This document shows, piece by piece, positions 48,601-57,588 of a stretch of 64,000 nucleotides of DNA (position 1 is its first letter; each line of letters opens with the position of its first letter). The notes beneath the pieces are model-generated. The model made no database searches, had not been told where the DNA came from, and saw nothing but the letters and a program-made list of their open reading frames with translations. The stretch lies in the NCBI GenBank assembly GCA_905221605.1, contig CAJNDS010002422.1, forward strand, positions 370,615 to 434,614. Direction: 5' to 3'. The stretch is from Symbiodinium natans (lineage: Eukaryota; Sar; Dinophyceae; Suessiales; Symbiodiniaceae). The translations under genes were made by a program, and so were the position numbers.

Positions 48601-51600
48601 GCCAACCAACGGCATCCAGCGTACGCCTTACCGCCAGTGGATCACCCAGGCGCACGGCTGCCAGCTTCTCCTAGGACTTAGGACCAGGAGTAGGCCCTTC
48701 TTCCCCTTTTTTTAGGGTTTAGGTTCTCTTGTAATCTTTAAAGCAAAAAGGGCGCCCTTTCTTCCTAGGTTACTCTTGGGTCTAGTCTCACTTCTGGAAG
48801 TCTCTGGCTTGCGCCAGGCCCGCGCCGCAGGGTATTCCACCGTACATGCGCCCTTGAAGGAGGAGTATCGCCGCACAGCTGCAGACAATTGCAGACAGCT
48901 CTGCATGAAGCCACGCTCTTCAAGAGATACCTCAGACCGGGCCCGTTGCCACGTCCTACCGACTAATTCCGTGAAGCACTGGTAGGTCGGGCCTTGGGAC
49001 ATGTGATTTTCCCTTATTGGGCTGAAGGGGCTCATGTTTTCCGAAAAAAAACTCAGAAGGTTATTGAAGGGCCATCCCAGACGGTGTGGCAGACTGGAGG
49101 TCCGAATCACACGTTCGAGCCAAGGCAAAACCTTCGATGAGCGCATGGAGCTCAGGAACAGGATGCCGTAGCCGCGGTAGCTAGCTGGAAGAAGCAGAAG
49201 CAAGTGCCGTCATCGGTGTGTGCGTTCCAAGAATGAATCAGCCCCTAAGCCTTCGGTTCGGCTGTCTCTCTCTCTCTCTCTCTCTGTCTTTGTTTCTTCT
49301 GCTTTCATGTTAGCATTCGGTTTCCAGATTTTTTGGTATAAAAACCCGGCTAGTTTATGATTCTGTTTCGGCAACCTTTCGCTGAATTGCGATCCGCAAT
49401 GCTAATCGGACGTGAATGGGCAGAAAGTATGTTCTAAGCCATATTGTGGAAGGCATGGCAACTCCAACGGTGCATGGCATGTAACTGCACCTGCAGCTTC
49501 CTGCACCAGGACATCCACCCTCAACCCTCAACCCTAAACCCTCAACCCTAAACCCTAAACCCTAAAAACCCCAAGCCCGAGGACATCCTTTAAGCTTTGC
49601 CTGCGCGCTGGCAGGGTTAGGACGAGAAAAAGGTGAGTAGCGCACAAGAGGATAGTTTGCGGCCTGCTTAGGGTTTGGGGTTTGGGGTTTGGGGTTTGGG
49701 GTTTGGGGTTTGGGGTTTGGGGTTCGGGGTTCGGGGTTCGGGGTTCAGGGTTCGGGGTTCGGGGTTCGGGGTTCGGGGTTCGGGGTTCGGGGGTCGGGGT
49801 TCGGGGGTCGGGGGTCGGGGGTCGGGGTCGGGGTTCGGGGGGTCGGGGTTCGGGGTTCGGGTTCGATTTGGGGTTTAGGGTTTAGGTTTAGGGTTTAGGG
49901 TTTAGGGTTTAGGGTTTAGGGTTTAGGGTTTAGGGTTTAGGGTTTAGGGTTTAGGGTTTAGGGTTTAGGGTTTAGGGTTTAGGGTTTAGGGTTTAGGGTT
50001 TAGGGTCGGATGTCCTCGGGGACATGTGGCGTTGTAGTTGAAGTATCGTTTGGCCAGCACTTGTGTGGTGGGATGCAGTATCCTTCCTGGGTTGCTGGCT
50101 GCAATCATCCCGACGTTCAACCCTCAGAGCCGAAGAATCGGCACACGAGCATTCCAGTTCACAACCACAAACCGGTACTCGCGCGCCCGTCAGAGCGGCC
50201 CCCTAAGGGGAGCAAGGAAGCAAGAATGCAAAGAAGCAAAGAAGCAAAGCAAGGAAGCAGGGAAGCAAGGAAGCCACGGAGCGAGGAAGCAGGGAAGGAA
50301 GGAAGGAAGGAAGGAAGGAAGGAAGGAAGGAAGGAAGGAAGGAAGGAAGAGCGAGCGAGAGAAGCAAGCAGCAAGAACAAAGGGACAGGAAGCAGATTTG
50401 ATATGATCCGATGACGACCCCTCAAACAGCATCCCGTGCACCCTCATCCCTCGCTGCATGTCAGCTTGCTGTGGGGGCCGGCTTTCTGAGGGCTGAAGTG
50501 CGGTGAGGTGAGGCCAATGCCTTCTTCCACAAGTACGAAGGCGAGCGGTGCGCGAAGCAACCCAAAGACTGTGACTCGGGGTGCAGGGGTTCAGGAGGAG
50601 TTCAGGAGTGAGCGGTGCAGTGTAGAGTCTTGTCAGGAACCTTGGTTGAAGCTCCTCATCTGCAGCCTGCCTCAGAGACCTACCAGTGCCAAGTAGAGTA
50701 GATGGAATCAATCTTCGGGCTTCTTCCCAGGATGGCATTTATCATTAGGGTTCAGGGTGAAAAGCACAGTACTCGTGGGAACCGGCTCGGCTTGCCGGCC
50801 TTTCATCGGGGCCACCTACTGCCGGTCGGGTTTAGGGTTTAGGGTTCAGGGTTTAGGGTTTAGGGTTCAGGGTTTAGGGTTTGGGTCGCCTACTTCAGGC
50901 TCTTGAGTCCATGCCTTGCCCTCCGATGTATGCCAGCGTGCGCCCTCGACCCCTGAACCCCTGAACAGGGTTTAGGGTTTAGGGTTTAGGGTTTAGGGTT
51001 TAGGGTTTAGGGTTTAGGGTTTAGGGTTTAGGGTTTAGGGTTTAGGGTTTAGGGTTTAGGGTTTAGGGTTTAGGGTTTAATTAGGGTTTAGGGTCCCTGT
51101 GCCGATGCGCCCCAAAACGCCGAGACCCGACAGGTCTCGAGTATGGGTACCACGCGCTTCTCACGGGATGGATCGACACCCTCCGAAACAACTACCCGCA
51201 CCCTGGCCGCAGGAAGACCATGGAAAGGATTCTCGGGATTTTTGCTGATTCGGGTTTCGGGTTTAAGATAGGGCTTTAGCCTGAGCCCTAAACTAAGCCA
51301 AGCTGTGTAAGCCCCAAGCCCTGGACCCTACCCTAAGCCCTGTAACCCCTTCTATTCTAACAGCCCTCATGGGCTTGAGGTCACCGAGTTCAATGATTCC
51401 CAGTAGGGTGCTCAAAATCAAGGCCCTGAAGACAGGGTGTGGGTTGTGGGTTCTTGTTTGGCCTGAGGGGTCCATCTTTTCCAACAAGGCGTTCTAGTAA
51501 GACCTTGACAGACCTTAGCACATAAGGGCATATGGGTCGCTATTCCAAAACAGGGCGATTGCATAAGACGAACCTTCATAAGTAGGGGAATATGGGCCCC

Positions 51601-53029
51601 TCACTGTCTGATGAGTTTTCGGAGGGTGGTCTGAGGTGCAAGCCGCCCTACGACACTCCGGAAGGTGAGAAGCAGTGCCTCACCTGGGAGTTCATCGAGG
51701 CCATGGGGGGACGGGATTACGATCAAGGGTCTAGGGTTTAGGGTTTAGGGTAGGGTACCTAGACCCTATGACCGAATTCTTAAACCCTAAGCCCTACAGC
51801 CCGGGCTCGTTGGGGGTGGGTAGTATGGGAGCCCTCGCGCAGTCGTTACACGCGCGACCGTTTTGTGCAGAGAACATGTAGTTGTCCAAGGTAGTAACCC
51901 CCTAAGATATTTGGCCCATCAGATGTAATAAGTCACAAATCCGAATACCTGCAGAAGGCAGCTCCAAAATCCCAACTCCCAGAAACAGAAGCCCTCAAGC
52001 CTTAAGACTCTGAACCCAACCTACAGGGGGCTCACCCCTAAACCCTAAACCCGAAGTTCTAAACCCTAAAACCCTAAACCCTAAACCCTAAGCCCTAAAC
52101 CCTAAACCCTAAACCGTAAATCCACACCATACAAGAACCAGGTGGCAGTTCCCATCGTCACACGCTACATCCCCAGACTGGAGAAGCCCTTTCTGCTTGC
52201 CTGGACTCGCGCCTGCACGTAGTCGTGCTCTTCGGGGTTTAGGGCTTGGGGTTTGGAGTTTAGGGTTTAGGGTTTAGGGTTAGGGTTTAGGTTTAGGGTT
52301 ACGCTTCATGGCTCTGGTTCCAGCCAGTCATCTGACAGGGTAAGTAGGCACGTGGCTCGCATGTCAGTTGCAACAGGTGATTGACCGTTGCATGCATTTG
52401 GGCAATCTAGTTCCACTTTGAACAAGCCTCTTGTGTCCTTGCGAAAATGCCCCTAAACCCTAAACCCCCAACCCTAAACTGCTTGCAAGTACAGTGCCTG
52501 TTCCCCACCTGATTGGCCGCGGCTCCTATCTGCCGACAGGCTGGCCAAGACCCCCCTGAACCCTGGGTTTACTCGTCTGTCCGCCTTGAGAGTGAAGAGA
52601 CTGGCTATATCCTGCACCTGGGTCCCGGTTCTCTGGCTCGAGGCCTGGATGTCCCCCCTTATACTAACAGTCCTTAAGGGGATTGTAGTACCCCCCCCCC
52701 CCCCCATTATACTCCCAGTTGTAAGGACTGTTAGTAGAAGGAGGGGGAACATCCCAACCTGTGCGTTTGTATATCTGGGCTCCCGCCTGCATGCAGTGCC
52801 ACTTTGTTCCTCCCGCCTCGGCGCAGTACACCCTGTCGCCGTGGGTTGGAGATTAACACTTTAAGTTCTGGGGCTTGCTGTTTGGGCACTAAACCCTGAA
52901 TCCTAAGCCCTGAACCCTAAACCCTAAACCCTAAGGAATCAGCACGTGACCGGATCTTCCTTCAGCAACCTCTCGGCCACGGAGCTCTACCGACGGGCAC
53001 AGGCTAAAGGGATGGAGCAGCCTCGCTGA
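45630..53029 (+). CDS. Permuted papain/NlpC-like (YiiX-type) hydrolase, about 12 exons
   Basis: Exons: about 45630-45668 (FDVSFSSGGPAVVAF), about 45915-46000 (WDVETLGIRIFTFQESPLAT), about 47269-47384 (SSFAKRNVEFLRNYVGSG), 47733-47799, 48151-48241, 48601-48649, 48818-48880, 50513-50540, 51134-51197, 51636-51699, 52142-52210, 52943-53029. The last nine total 582 bp in perfect phase. Motifs in order: DIRSGDFLGVLRLDGLDPM, GSHTGHTAVAIW (likely catalytic His) with AEST, NGIQRTPYRQWI, YRRTAANAFFHKYEG, EYGYHALLTGWIDT, QCLTWEFIE (likely catalytic Cys on its helix), and a C-terminus SATELYRRAQAKG. I infer a cysteine amidase/hydrolase fold from the His-then-Cys order. Introns: one GT-AG, one GA-AG, six GC-AG in the last nine exons; most contain telomere tracts. 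The N-terminus is not found. Confidence 0.68.
46134..46425 (+). CDS. Candidate exon in an intron of the hydrolase gene
   Basis: Two frames compete. One starts with ATG and reads MKFLNLKAAALVFCVWWGSS (signal-like). The other reads GLIKQLANTRPQLRFPLGWG MAAARNILDTALLFVPDATR. An AAATAGTAGG-type element follows at 46414-46480. Confidence 0.3.
46510..46719 (+). CDS. Candidate C-terminal exon
   Basis: The frame reads ARLDRLECERVNERVSQGGL, GVFGEYMAPAFISREPHFYD and SRLREEDWHSSRVEMA, then TAA just before a telomere-like stretch. Protein-like, not recognised; lies inside the hydrolase gene's second intron. Confidence 0.35.
   Translation: MRQGEWARLDRLECERVNERVSQGGLGGVFGEYMAPAFISREPHFYDLFGQDLSRLREEDWHSSRVEMA
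48398..48492. mobile_element. Element of the ACTTCTCAAAATTATGG family inside a hydrolase intron
   Basis: ATGGTCAGTTCTGAAGATTA ... TACTTTAGAGAAGTGATTGC. It shares the 48242-48600 GA-AG intron with a TTTAGGG tract. Confidence 0.7.
48650..48817 (+). mobile_element. Intron built on an AGTAGGCCCTT-family element
   Basis: 168-bp GC-AG intron; the element body is 48687-48785 (AGTAGGCCCTTCTTCCCC ... CTAGGTTACTCTTGGGTCTAG-type end). CAGGC is repeated at both borders. Splicing restores WITQARAAGYSTVHAPL. Confidence 0.75.
48988..49078 (+). mobile_element. Introner-like element, GTAGGnCCTnGG family
   Basis: GTAGGTCGGGCCTTGGGACA ... TTGAAGGGCCATCCCAG. It lies in the 48881-50512 intron of the hydrolase gene. 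Confidence 0.6.
49508..49588. repeat. Telomere-type tract with a 9-bp direct repeat
   Basis: AGGACATCC at 49508-49516 and 49580-49588 flanks CCCTCAA/CCCTAAA units. The reverse complement of GAGGACATCC appears at 50008-50017, right after the next TTTAGGG tract. Confidence 0.7.
49666..50007. repeat. Graded telomere-variant array GGTTTGG, GGTTCGG, TTTAGGG
   Basis: Three blocks in order: TTTGGGG units (49672-49720), TTCGGGG and TCGGGGG units (49720-49862), then pure TTTAGGG (49870-50006). Within-block purity and sharp changes point to separate local amplifications of single variants. Confidence 0.9.
50208..50350. repeat. AAGCAAGG / GGAA microsatellite
   Basis: Imperfect GCAAGGAA units that become a clean (GGAA)n run at 50293-50349. 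It lies within a hydrolase intron. Lys/Arg/Glu and Phe/Leu/Pro/Ser ORFs here are artefacts. Confidence 0.9.
52640..52757. mobile_element. Palindromic element, TAACAGTCCTT family (copy 2)
   Basis: CCCCTTATACTAACAGTCCT pairs with AAGGACTGTTAGTAGAAGG; it ends GGGGGAACATCCCAA as at 13497-13585. It lies in the last intron of the hydrolase gene. Confidence 0.7.
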
Positions 53030-53122
53030 AGTAGCCCGAAACCCTAAACCCTAAACCCAAACCCTAAACCCTAAACCCCAAACCCCAAACCCCAAACCCC
53101 AAACCCCAAACCCTAAACCCTA

Positions 53123-53536
53123 AACCCTCACTGTGCGAAGTTTGCCGAGTATGCCCTTGAGAAGTACCCGCGCGGATGTGAGGTTGCGATCGCTCGGGAC
53201 GACCGCTACCGATTTTTCTCCGAGGAAGATGAAGTCACTACCATTACCACCATTGACGGCAAGCGCTTTGAGGAGCTCGTTCAGAGCGTCAAGCTTCACA
53301 ACGAATTCTTCACTGCGGATGAAAAACTTCTCACGCTCAAGGCTGTGGGTTGCCCCGTCACCCACTGGGAGCATGAGAACCTACACGATTTTGAAGGGTT
53401 CAAAGTGTCATTGAGTCATTGCCGAAGTCGTTCCAGCAGGATTGATTTGCAAGAACTGGGTGTTTGGACCGGAGAAGCACCGGTTGAAGCCTTAATGGTC
53501 CCCCAAACTCCGTTTCACAACCATGCCCGCGAGTGA
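53123..53536 (+). CDS. Long exon of an unknown protein
   Basis: An open frame of about 137 codons with no in-frame start codon in its first half, so it is probably an exon preceded by the CCCTAAA tract. It reads KFAEYALEKYPRGCEVAIAR, DDRYRFFSEEDEVTTITTID and GKRFEELVQSVKLHNEFF; the end is TGA at 53534-53536. Codon use is gene-like. I do not recognise it. It sits 90 bp after the hydrolase stop. Confidence 0.5.
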   Translation, partial: NPHCAKFAEYALEKYPRGCEVAIARDDRYRFFSEEDEVTTITTIDGKRFEELVQSVKLHNEFFTADEKLLTLKAVGCPVTHWEHENLHDFEGFKVSLSHCRSRSSRIDLQELGVWTGEAPVEALMVPQTPFHNHARE

Positions 53537-53705
53537 GCGCCCATTTTGGAACCGCGGACGTGGGTGTGGCGTGTCACACGTCCACGGAATTAAAGCTCTG
53601 GTGTCGTGGGAGGACGTGCCCGCAGCAGATGCCGAGTGCCGAAATTTTGCTCTGCGGGGGATTCCGCCTACCCCCTCCGGGTTCGGCCACCTACGCGATG
53701 GGTGA
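53523..53705 (+). CDS. Candidate exon or small ORF
   Basis: From an ATG at 53523 the frame reads ERPFWNRGRGCGVSHVHGIK ALVSWEDVPAADAECRNFAL and stops at 53703-53705. It overlaps the end of the previous frame by 14 bp, which suggests an intron or frameshift linking the two. Confidence 0.35.
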   Translation: MPASERPFWNRGRGCGVSHVHGIKALVSWEDVPAADAECRNFALRGIPPTPSGFGHLRDG

Positions 53706-53896
53706 GTGGGTTAGATGGCAGCCTTGTTCTTCGCCTCCACATCCTACGGCCGGGATGTGGAGTTGAGCCTGAGTCTCACTGAGTGGACGTGCCCCGGAAC
53801 GTCCTGAGGTGAGGGACTGTTTAACAAATCCCGGACTCACAGTGGCGGTTGCGCTAGGCCCTATGGTTGTTGAGTCGACCATCAAACATTCAGGGT

Positions 53897-54060
53897 GGAC
53901 TTGATCCGCATCGAGGACCAGCTGTGGAGGTGCATCCCTTCAGGCTTGAGCGTGCGTCTTCAGGCTTAATGTATGGAATGATCAGCCATGCAGGTGCAGC
54001 CAACGCTAGAGTGACAGTTTTGGCCGAGCTTCCGTGTTGATCAGCAAGTGGAGCCAAATT
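53897..54060 (+). CDS. Candidate exons
   Basis: 53897-53966 reads VDLIRIEDQLWRCIPSGLSV RLQ and ends at CAG|GC (GC donor). 53996-54035 reads AANARVTVLAELPC and stops. Not recognised. Confidence 0.3.
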
Positions 54061-54194
54061 TGGAAGTGCTGGTACTGACGCGCGGTAATTTGCATTTGGT
54101 TCATCTCCCTTTGTTAGTTACGCCCAAGAGAACCAGGCGTGGGACGCAAAGGGAGGACAGGGCGCAGCGGAAATCGTCAGTGCATGCGGCGAGA

Positions 54195-54880
54195 TGCTCC
54201 AGCAGTGCTGGCACAGAGTGTGGGGGCTATCACGCCCAACGCCATGGCGATTGTGCCATACAAACCCCCACAAAGACGCAGGAGAAGGAGATAGCGCCGC
54301 CGCTCCAACTTTAAGTCGATGTCTCTCAATCGAGTAGGGGAATCCAGGCATCCCAATCACTTACCAGTGCCTCGGGCTGTTGGACCATACTCCGTCCTCC
54401 GACTCATCAAACGCATCGCGAGTAGCCGTGAATTCTTCATCTTCGGTGCATTCTAGCATTTGGTGAGCAATGCCAGCCGTACTTCTGCAGGGTTTTGGTC
54501 TAGTGCGTGTGGCGTCGCGAGTGTTGATCCACTCCAGCCAGTCAAAATGCAGGTTTCTTTCGGCTTGAGACAGCTGGCGTTGGCGATTTGTCAGTCACAG
54601 TACGTACAGCTCATGAATCCGAATGCTTTGCAGACAACGTCAGGGATCCTCTACGGCGCTGTGTTGCAGACTCAGTTGCCGTTGCAGGATAATTCCACCT
54701 CATGGAAACTTGTTGGAGACGGAGATCATTTCCTACCAGGCCCCGAAAGCTATGTCAGCTGGAAAGCTGGCGCTTAAAGGCGTGCAAGGCAGTTCATTTC
54801 CGCTGGACATGTCATAGCTCGCCGATTTCACCGAGATTTCTGATGACAATCTCTCCGATCCCTCTGGTAAGGGTATAGGG
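54195..54880 (+). pseudogene. Decayed capsid-like relic of an RNA virus (tentative)
   Basis: In order: an open stretch ending in a run of arginines (54220-54290), a second frame with VPRAVGPYSVLRLIKRIASS, then 54460-54777 with PLQPVKMQVSFGLRQLALAI and NALQTTSGILYGAVLQTQ, then a different frame with MSAGKLALKGVQGSSFPLDM and a stop. At least two frame changes and internal stops show it is not intact. A basic arm followed by a beta-rich body fits icosahedral RNA-virus coat proteins. Relics of dinoflagellate-infecting RNA viruses have been reported in related genomes. The family assignment is inference. Confidence 0.35.
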
Positions 54881-54929
54881 TTGAGGATTTAGGGGTGTAG
54901 GGTCTAGAGGGTTTAGGGTTTTTGTTTAG

Positions 54930-55380
54930 GGCCCTAAACCATGGAATCGTTAGGGGCTGGTTCAGGGCTACCCCAGATAGGTTTACATGTTGGAATCTTG
55001 AAACTTCTAGAGGCATTGACCTCAGCGGCAAAGCAAGCATTTCCCATCCAACATTATCAGCCCACACGCCCCTGGATAACAGACGAGTTAGCAAGGCGCG
55101 TACATCATGCAAAGCCACTCAAGCTCTCAAACGACCCTGATTACACATCCTACTACAAAGCAATTCCTGGAAGACACCAATCTCACCCACTACCATCTGG
55201 CATCAAATATGCCGCGCGAAAATTGGCTTCAGGGAGCGCAGACACTGGCTAAAGGGAGCAACAGAAGGTAATACCGTGGTCACAAACACACAAAGCCTTC
55301 AGCAAACACCTTTCTACCGCTCAGTGGGCTCCTTCAAAGGTCACACCAGATGAGCTCCAGCTACTCCGCGAATCCCCACC
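54930..55380 (+). pseudogene. Possible LINE-like fragment
   Basis: The frame from 54941 reads AAKQAFPIQHYQPTRPWITD ELARRVHHAKPLKLSNDPD and stops at 55250-55252. A second frame then reads AQWAPSKVTPDELQLLRESP. The 'RPWI' stretch followed by a basic linker resembles the segment between endonuclease and reverse transcriptase in non-LTR elements. No RT motif is present, so the call is weak. Confidence 0.25.
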
Positions 55381-55410
55381 CTTACACCCGCCAAACTAAC
55401 GCGATGACCC

Positions 55411-55505
55411 ACACGCACGCACGCACACACACACACACACACGAGAGCGAGAGAGAGAGAGAGAGAGAGAGAGAGCTGGGACCAGCTCCTAACGACCTGG
55501 TGGCC

Positions 55506-55569
<64 letters not shown>

Positions 55570-55645
55570 CTCTCGCTCTCTCGCTCTCTCGCTCTCTCGC
55601 TCTCTCGCTCTCTCGCTCTCTCGCTCTCTCGCTCTCTCGCTCTCG
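55411..55645. repeat. Compound microsatellite (AC)n, (GA)n, (TC)n, (TCGCTC)n
   Basis: ACACAC at 55422-55441, GAGAGA at 55446-55476, TCTC at 55506-55565 and TCGCTCTC units at 55565-55645. All ORFs here are repeat artefacts. Confidence 0.95.
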
Positions 55646-55925
55646 CCCGCGCTGTGCCTGCAATGCGCCTGGAGTGTGTAGGACTTCACGGCGACTACTG
55701 CAAATGACGCAGCAGCACAAGACGGTCTCCCCACGACACACAATTCTTTCAGCGACTGCCCTGAGGAGGTCCCTGCAATGCGGCAGACATTGCAGACGCT
55801 GTGTGGGAGTGGCGGCGATCGCCTGGCAGATCAAGCAGAGGCGGCTGCTGGGCAGGTTAGGTGGCCTTCTGTCCTGATCGCGGGGTGCCATTGAGCTGTT
55901 CCAGTGCTGCAGAAATAGGAATTGC

Positions 55926-56215
55926 TTGGTCTCCTTCGAGGCCACGCTGAGGACACAGCCCCGTACGGCCCCAAAAAATCTACAAAGCTTTCGTGTGCTC
56001 CCAACATTATGCGAGGACCCTGCCTTTGCTGGCCACAGGGCGGTGACTGCTGCCCATGGCTACACCTTGGAGTGCCTCCTAGGCTCTGGTGGTTTCGGGG
56101 CCGTGGCGATGGCCAGAGCAGGGTCGCTGTGAAGTTCGGTGCCCTGCGCGGAAACTCCACCGAGCTGGAGGTCAACTTCAAGCTCAAAGCCTGCGGGGCG
56201 AGCAAGACATTCTAG
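55926..56215 (+). pseudogene. Protein-kinase N-lobe fragment with a frameshift
   Basis: YTLECLLGSGGFGAVAMARA is a glycine-rich ATP loop (G-x-G-x-x-G). The next frame carries RVAVKFGALRGNSTELEVNF, containing the VAVK lysine. The two sit in adjacent frames with the break near 56120, and the second frame stops at 56213-56215. No catalytic-loop or DFG region follows. Either an exon with a tiny intron or a broken copy. Confidence 0.45.
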
Positions 56216-56219
56216 CGTG

Positions 56220-57570
56220 CGGCCCCTGTCTGCTTGATTCTTTTGGGCTATCCAATTAAAAACAGTGAGAGAACACAAAGCACAGATAAAGCCGATTAAA
56301 TCTACTGGACGTCCTGATTTGAAAATGATGCGACGCGACCTTAAAAACTCAAAGACTTTTCTTAAAGTAAAGTAAATGAAAACAGATTTCAGTAAGTAGG
56401 CGGATAATGAGTCCTGCGTGTTTGTTTGTTACGGCTTCGCCTCTTACTACTCCCATATCACAAACCAGATAGTCTGGCGTAAAGCACACCGCCCGACACT
56501 GCCCTCGCGAACCCTACTTTCATACCAACAGAAAAGACTCACCCACGCCAACAGTGACCCCCTACACCATGTCATCTTTAGCCCTGGCTACAAGACAGGG
56601 TCAAACGTACCAAATCCAAACATAGAGGACAGCCCAGGCCATACTGGTTCACCTTGGTATCCACCCAAGCAGTACACCTTCTCAAAGCCTGCCCCCCTGA
56701 CCGCTCAGGGCGGCAAGATTTTCATCGACCCTGCCACGCAGCGCGATGGCCATCTATATTGGTGCCAAGGCGACCACGAGCAACCGGAACTCTTACATGA
56801 AAATCGCTGCTCCCTACACGAGGTTTTGTCAACTTTCGGTGGGGTACAGCGGCGCCCTCTCCAGCGTTTTCCGTCGAACATGGTCAACAGTAAGCTGCGT
56901 CATCCTGGCGCCGCTAATGAGTTTGTGCTGAACTGGCCCACCCATCGATTGCAACTGTAGCAGGGCTCGCCTTGAGGAAGGATTCGCTGAGATGCCCGGA
57001 GCTTTTTCAGCCGTATTCATCTGGATTATTTCAAAGCCCTCTGCGTCAGAGACACCCACCATGAATCCACTGCTTTTACCCGTTGATCCTGAGACTTTGG
57101 TGAGGCGAGGGTAGAAATTGGTCGCTCCAACTAAAGAATAGCGATTCTGTAGACACAGTAGGTACTGTAACTTGGTCATGAGTCTGCAGCATCCCTGCTC
57201 AGGTGTTCCTGCTGCGGCCACGAGGAGTCTCTGAGTTCTCCTCGCTGGGCAGCTTGCTGGGGGTGCTGTTCCTGGGTTTGCAGGAGCCACAGGTGGACGG
57301 CGCGTAGGGACGTGTGTCCTGCTTGCCGGCTTGTTCAACTGGGCGACTTTATTGGCGGAGAATCTTCGTCTCCTGCTCTCGCGTCAGCCATCGCTGACTA
57401 CGGCGCCGGCCCAGCATGGGCAATGCCTTTATTTGTGAAAATGGATTGTTTTGTTTTAACAAAACAAAGCATGCAGTTTTCTCATGACCTAAGGTTTTGT
57501 TTTAGCAAGTCAAGCATGTGTTCATGACGGGCAGCTTTTGCTATGAGCTTTTGACGTGGCATGATTTAGG
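56220..57570. other. Region with weak ORFs on both strands
   Basis: The + frame 56418-56960 and the - frame 56829-57338 (VGATNFYPRLTKVSGSTGKS, SGFMVGVSDAEGFEIIQMNT) are both open and neither is recognised. The - frame reads more like protein but lacks an ATG. A hairpin of TTTTGTTTT and AACAAAACAAA is at 57447-57468. Together with the relics on both sides this looks like decayed mobile or viral DNA. Confidence 0.3.
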
Positions 57571-57588
57571 AAGTAATAAGTGATATTT

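Noticed and set aside
48712-49203. 163-codon reverse ORF
   Set aside because: It overlaps hydrolase exon 48818-48880, whose forward frame fits the protein family and splicing; no motif in the reverse frame.
50159-50738. Reverse ORFs with LPSFLPSF repeats and forward Lys/Glu/Arg repeats
   Set aside because: They come from the GGAA microsatellite inside a hydrolase intron.
55382-55945. 187-codon reverse ORF with Arg/Glu repeats
   Set aside because: Repeat artefact over (GA)n and (TC)n; the flanking parts lack support.
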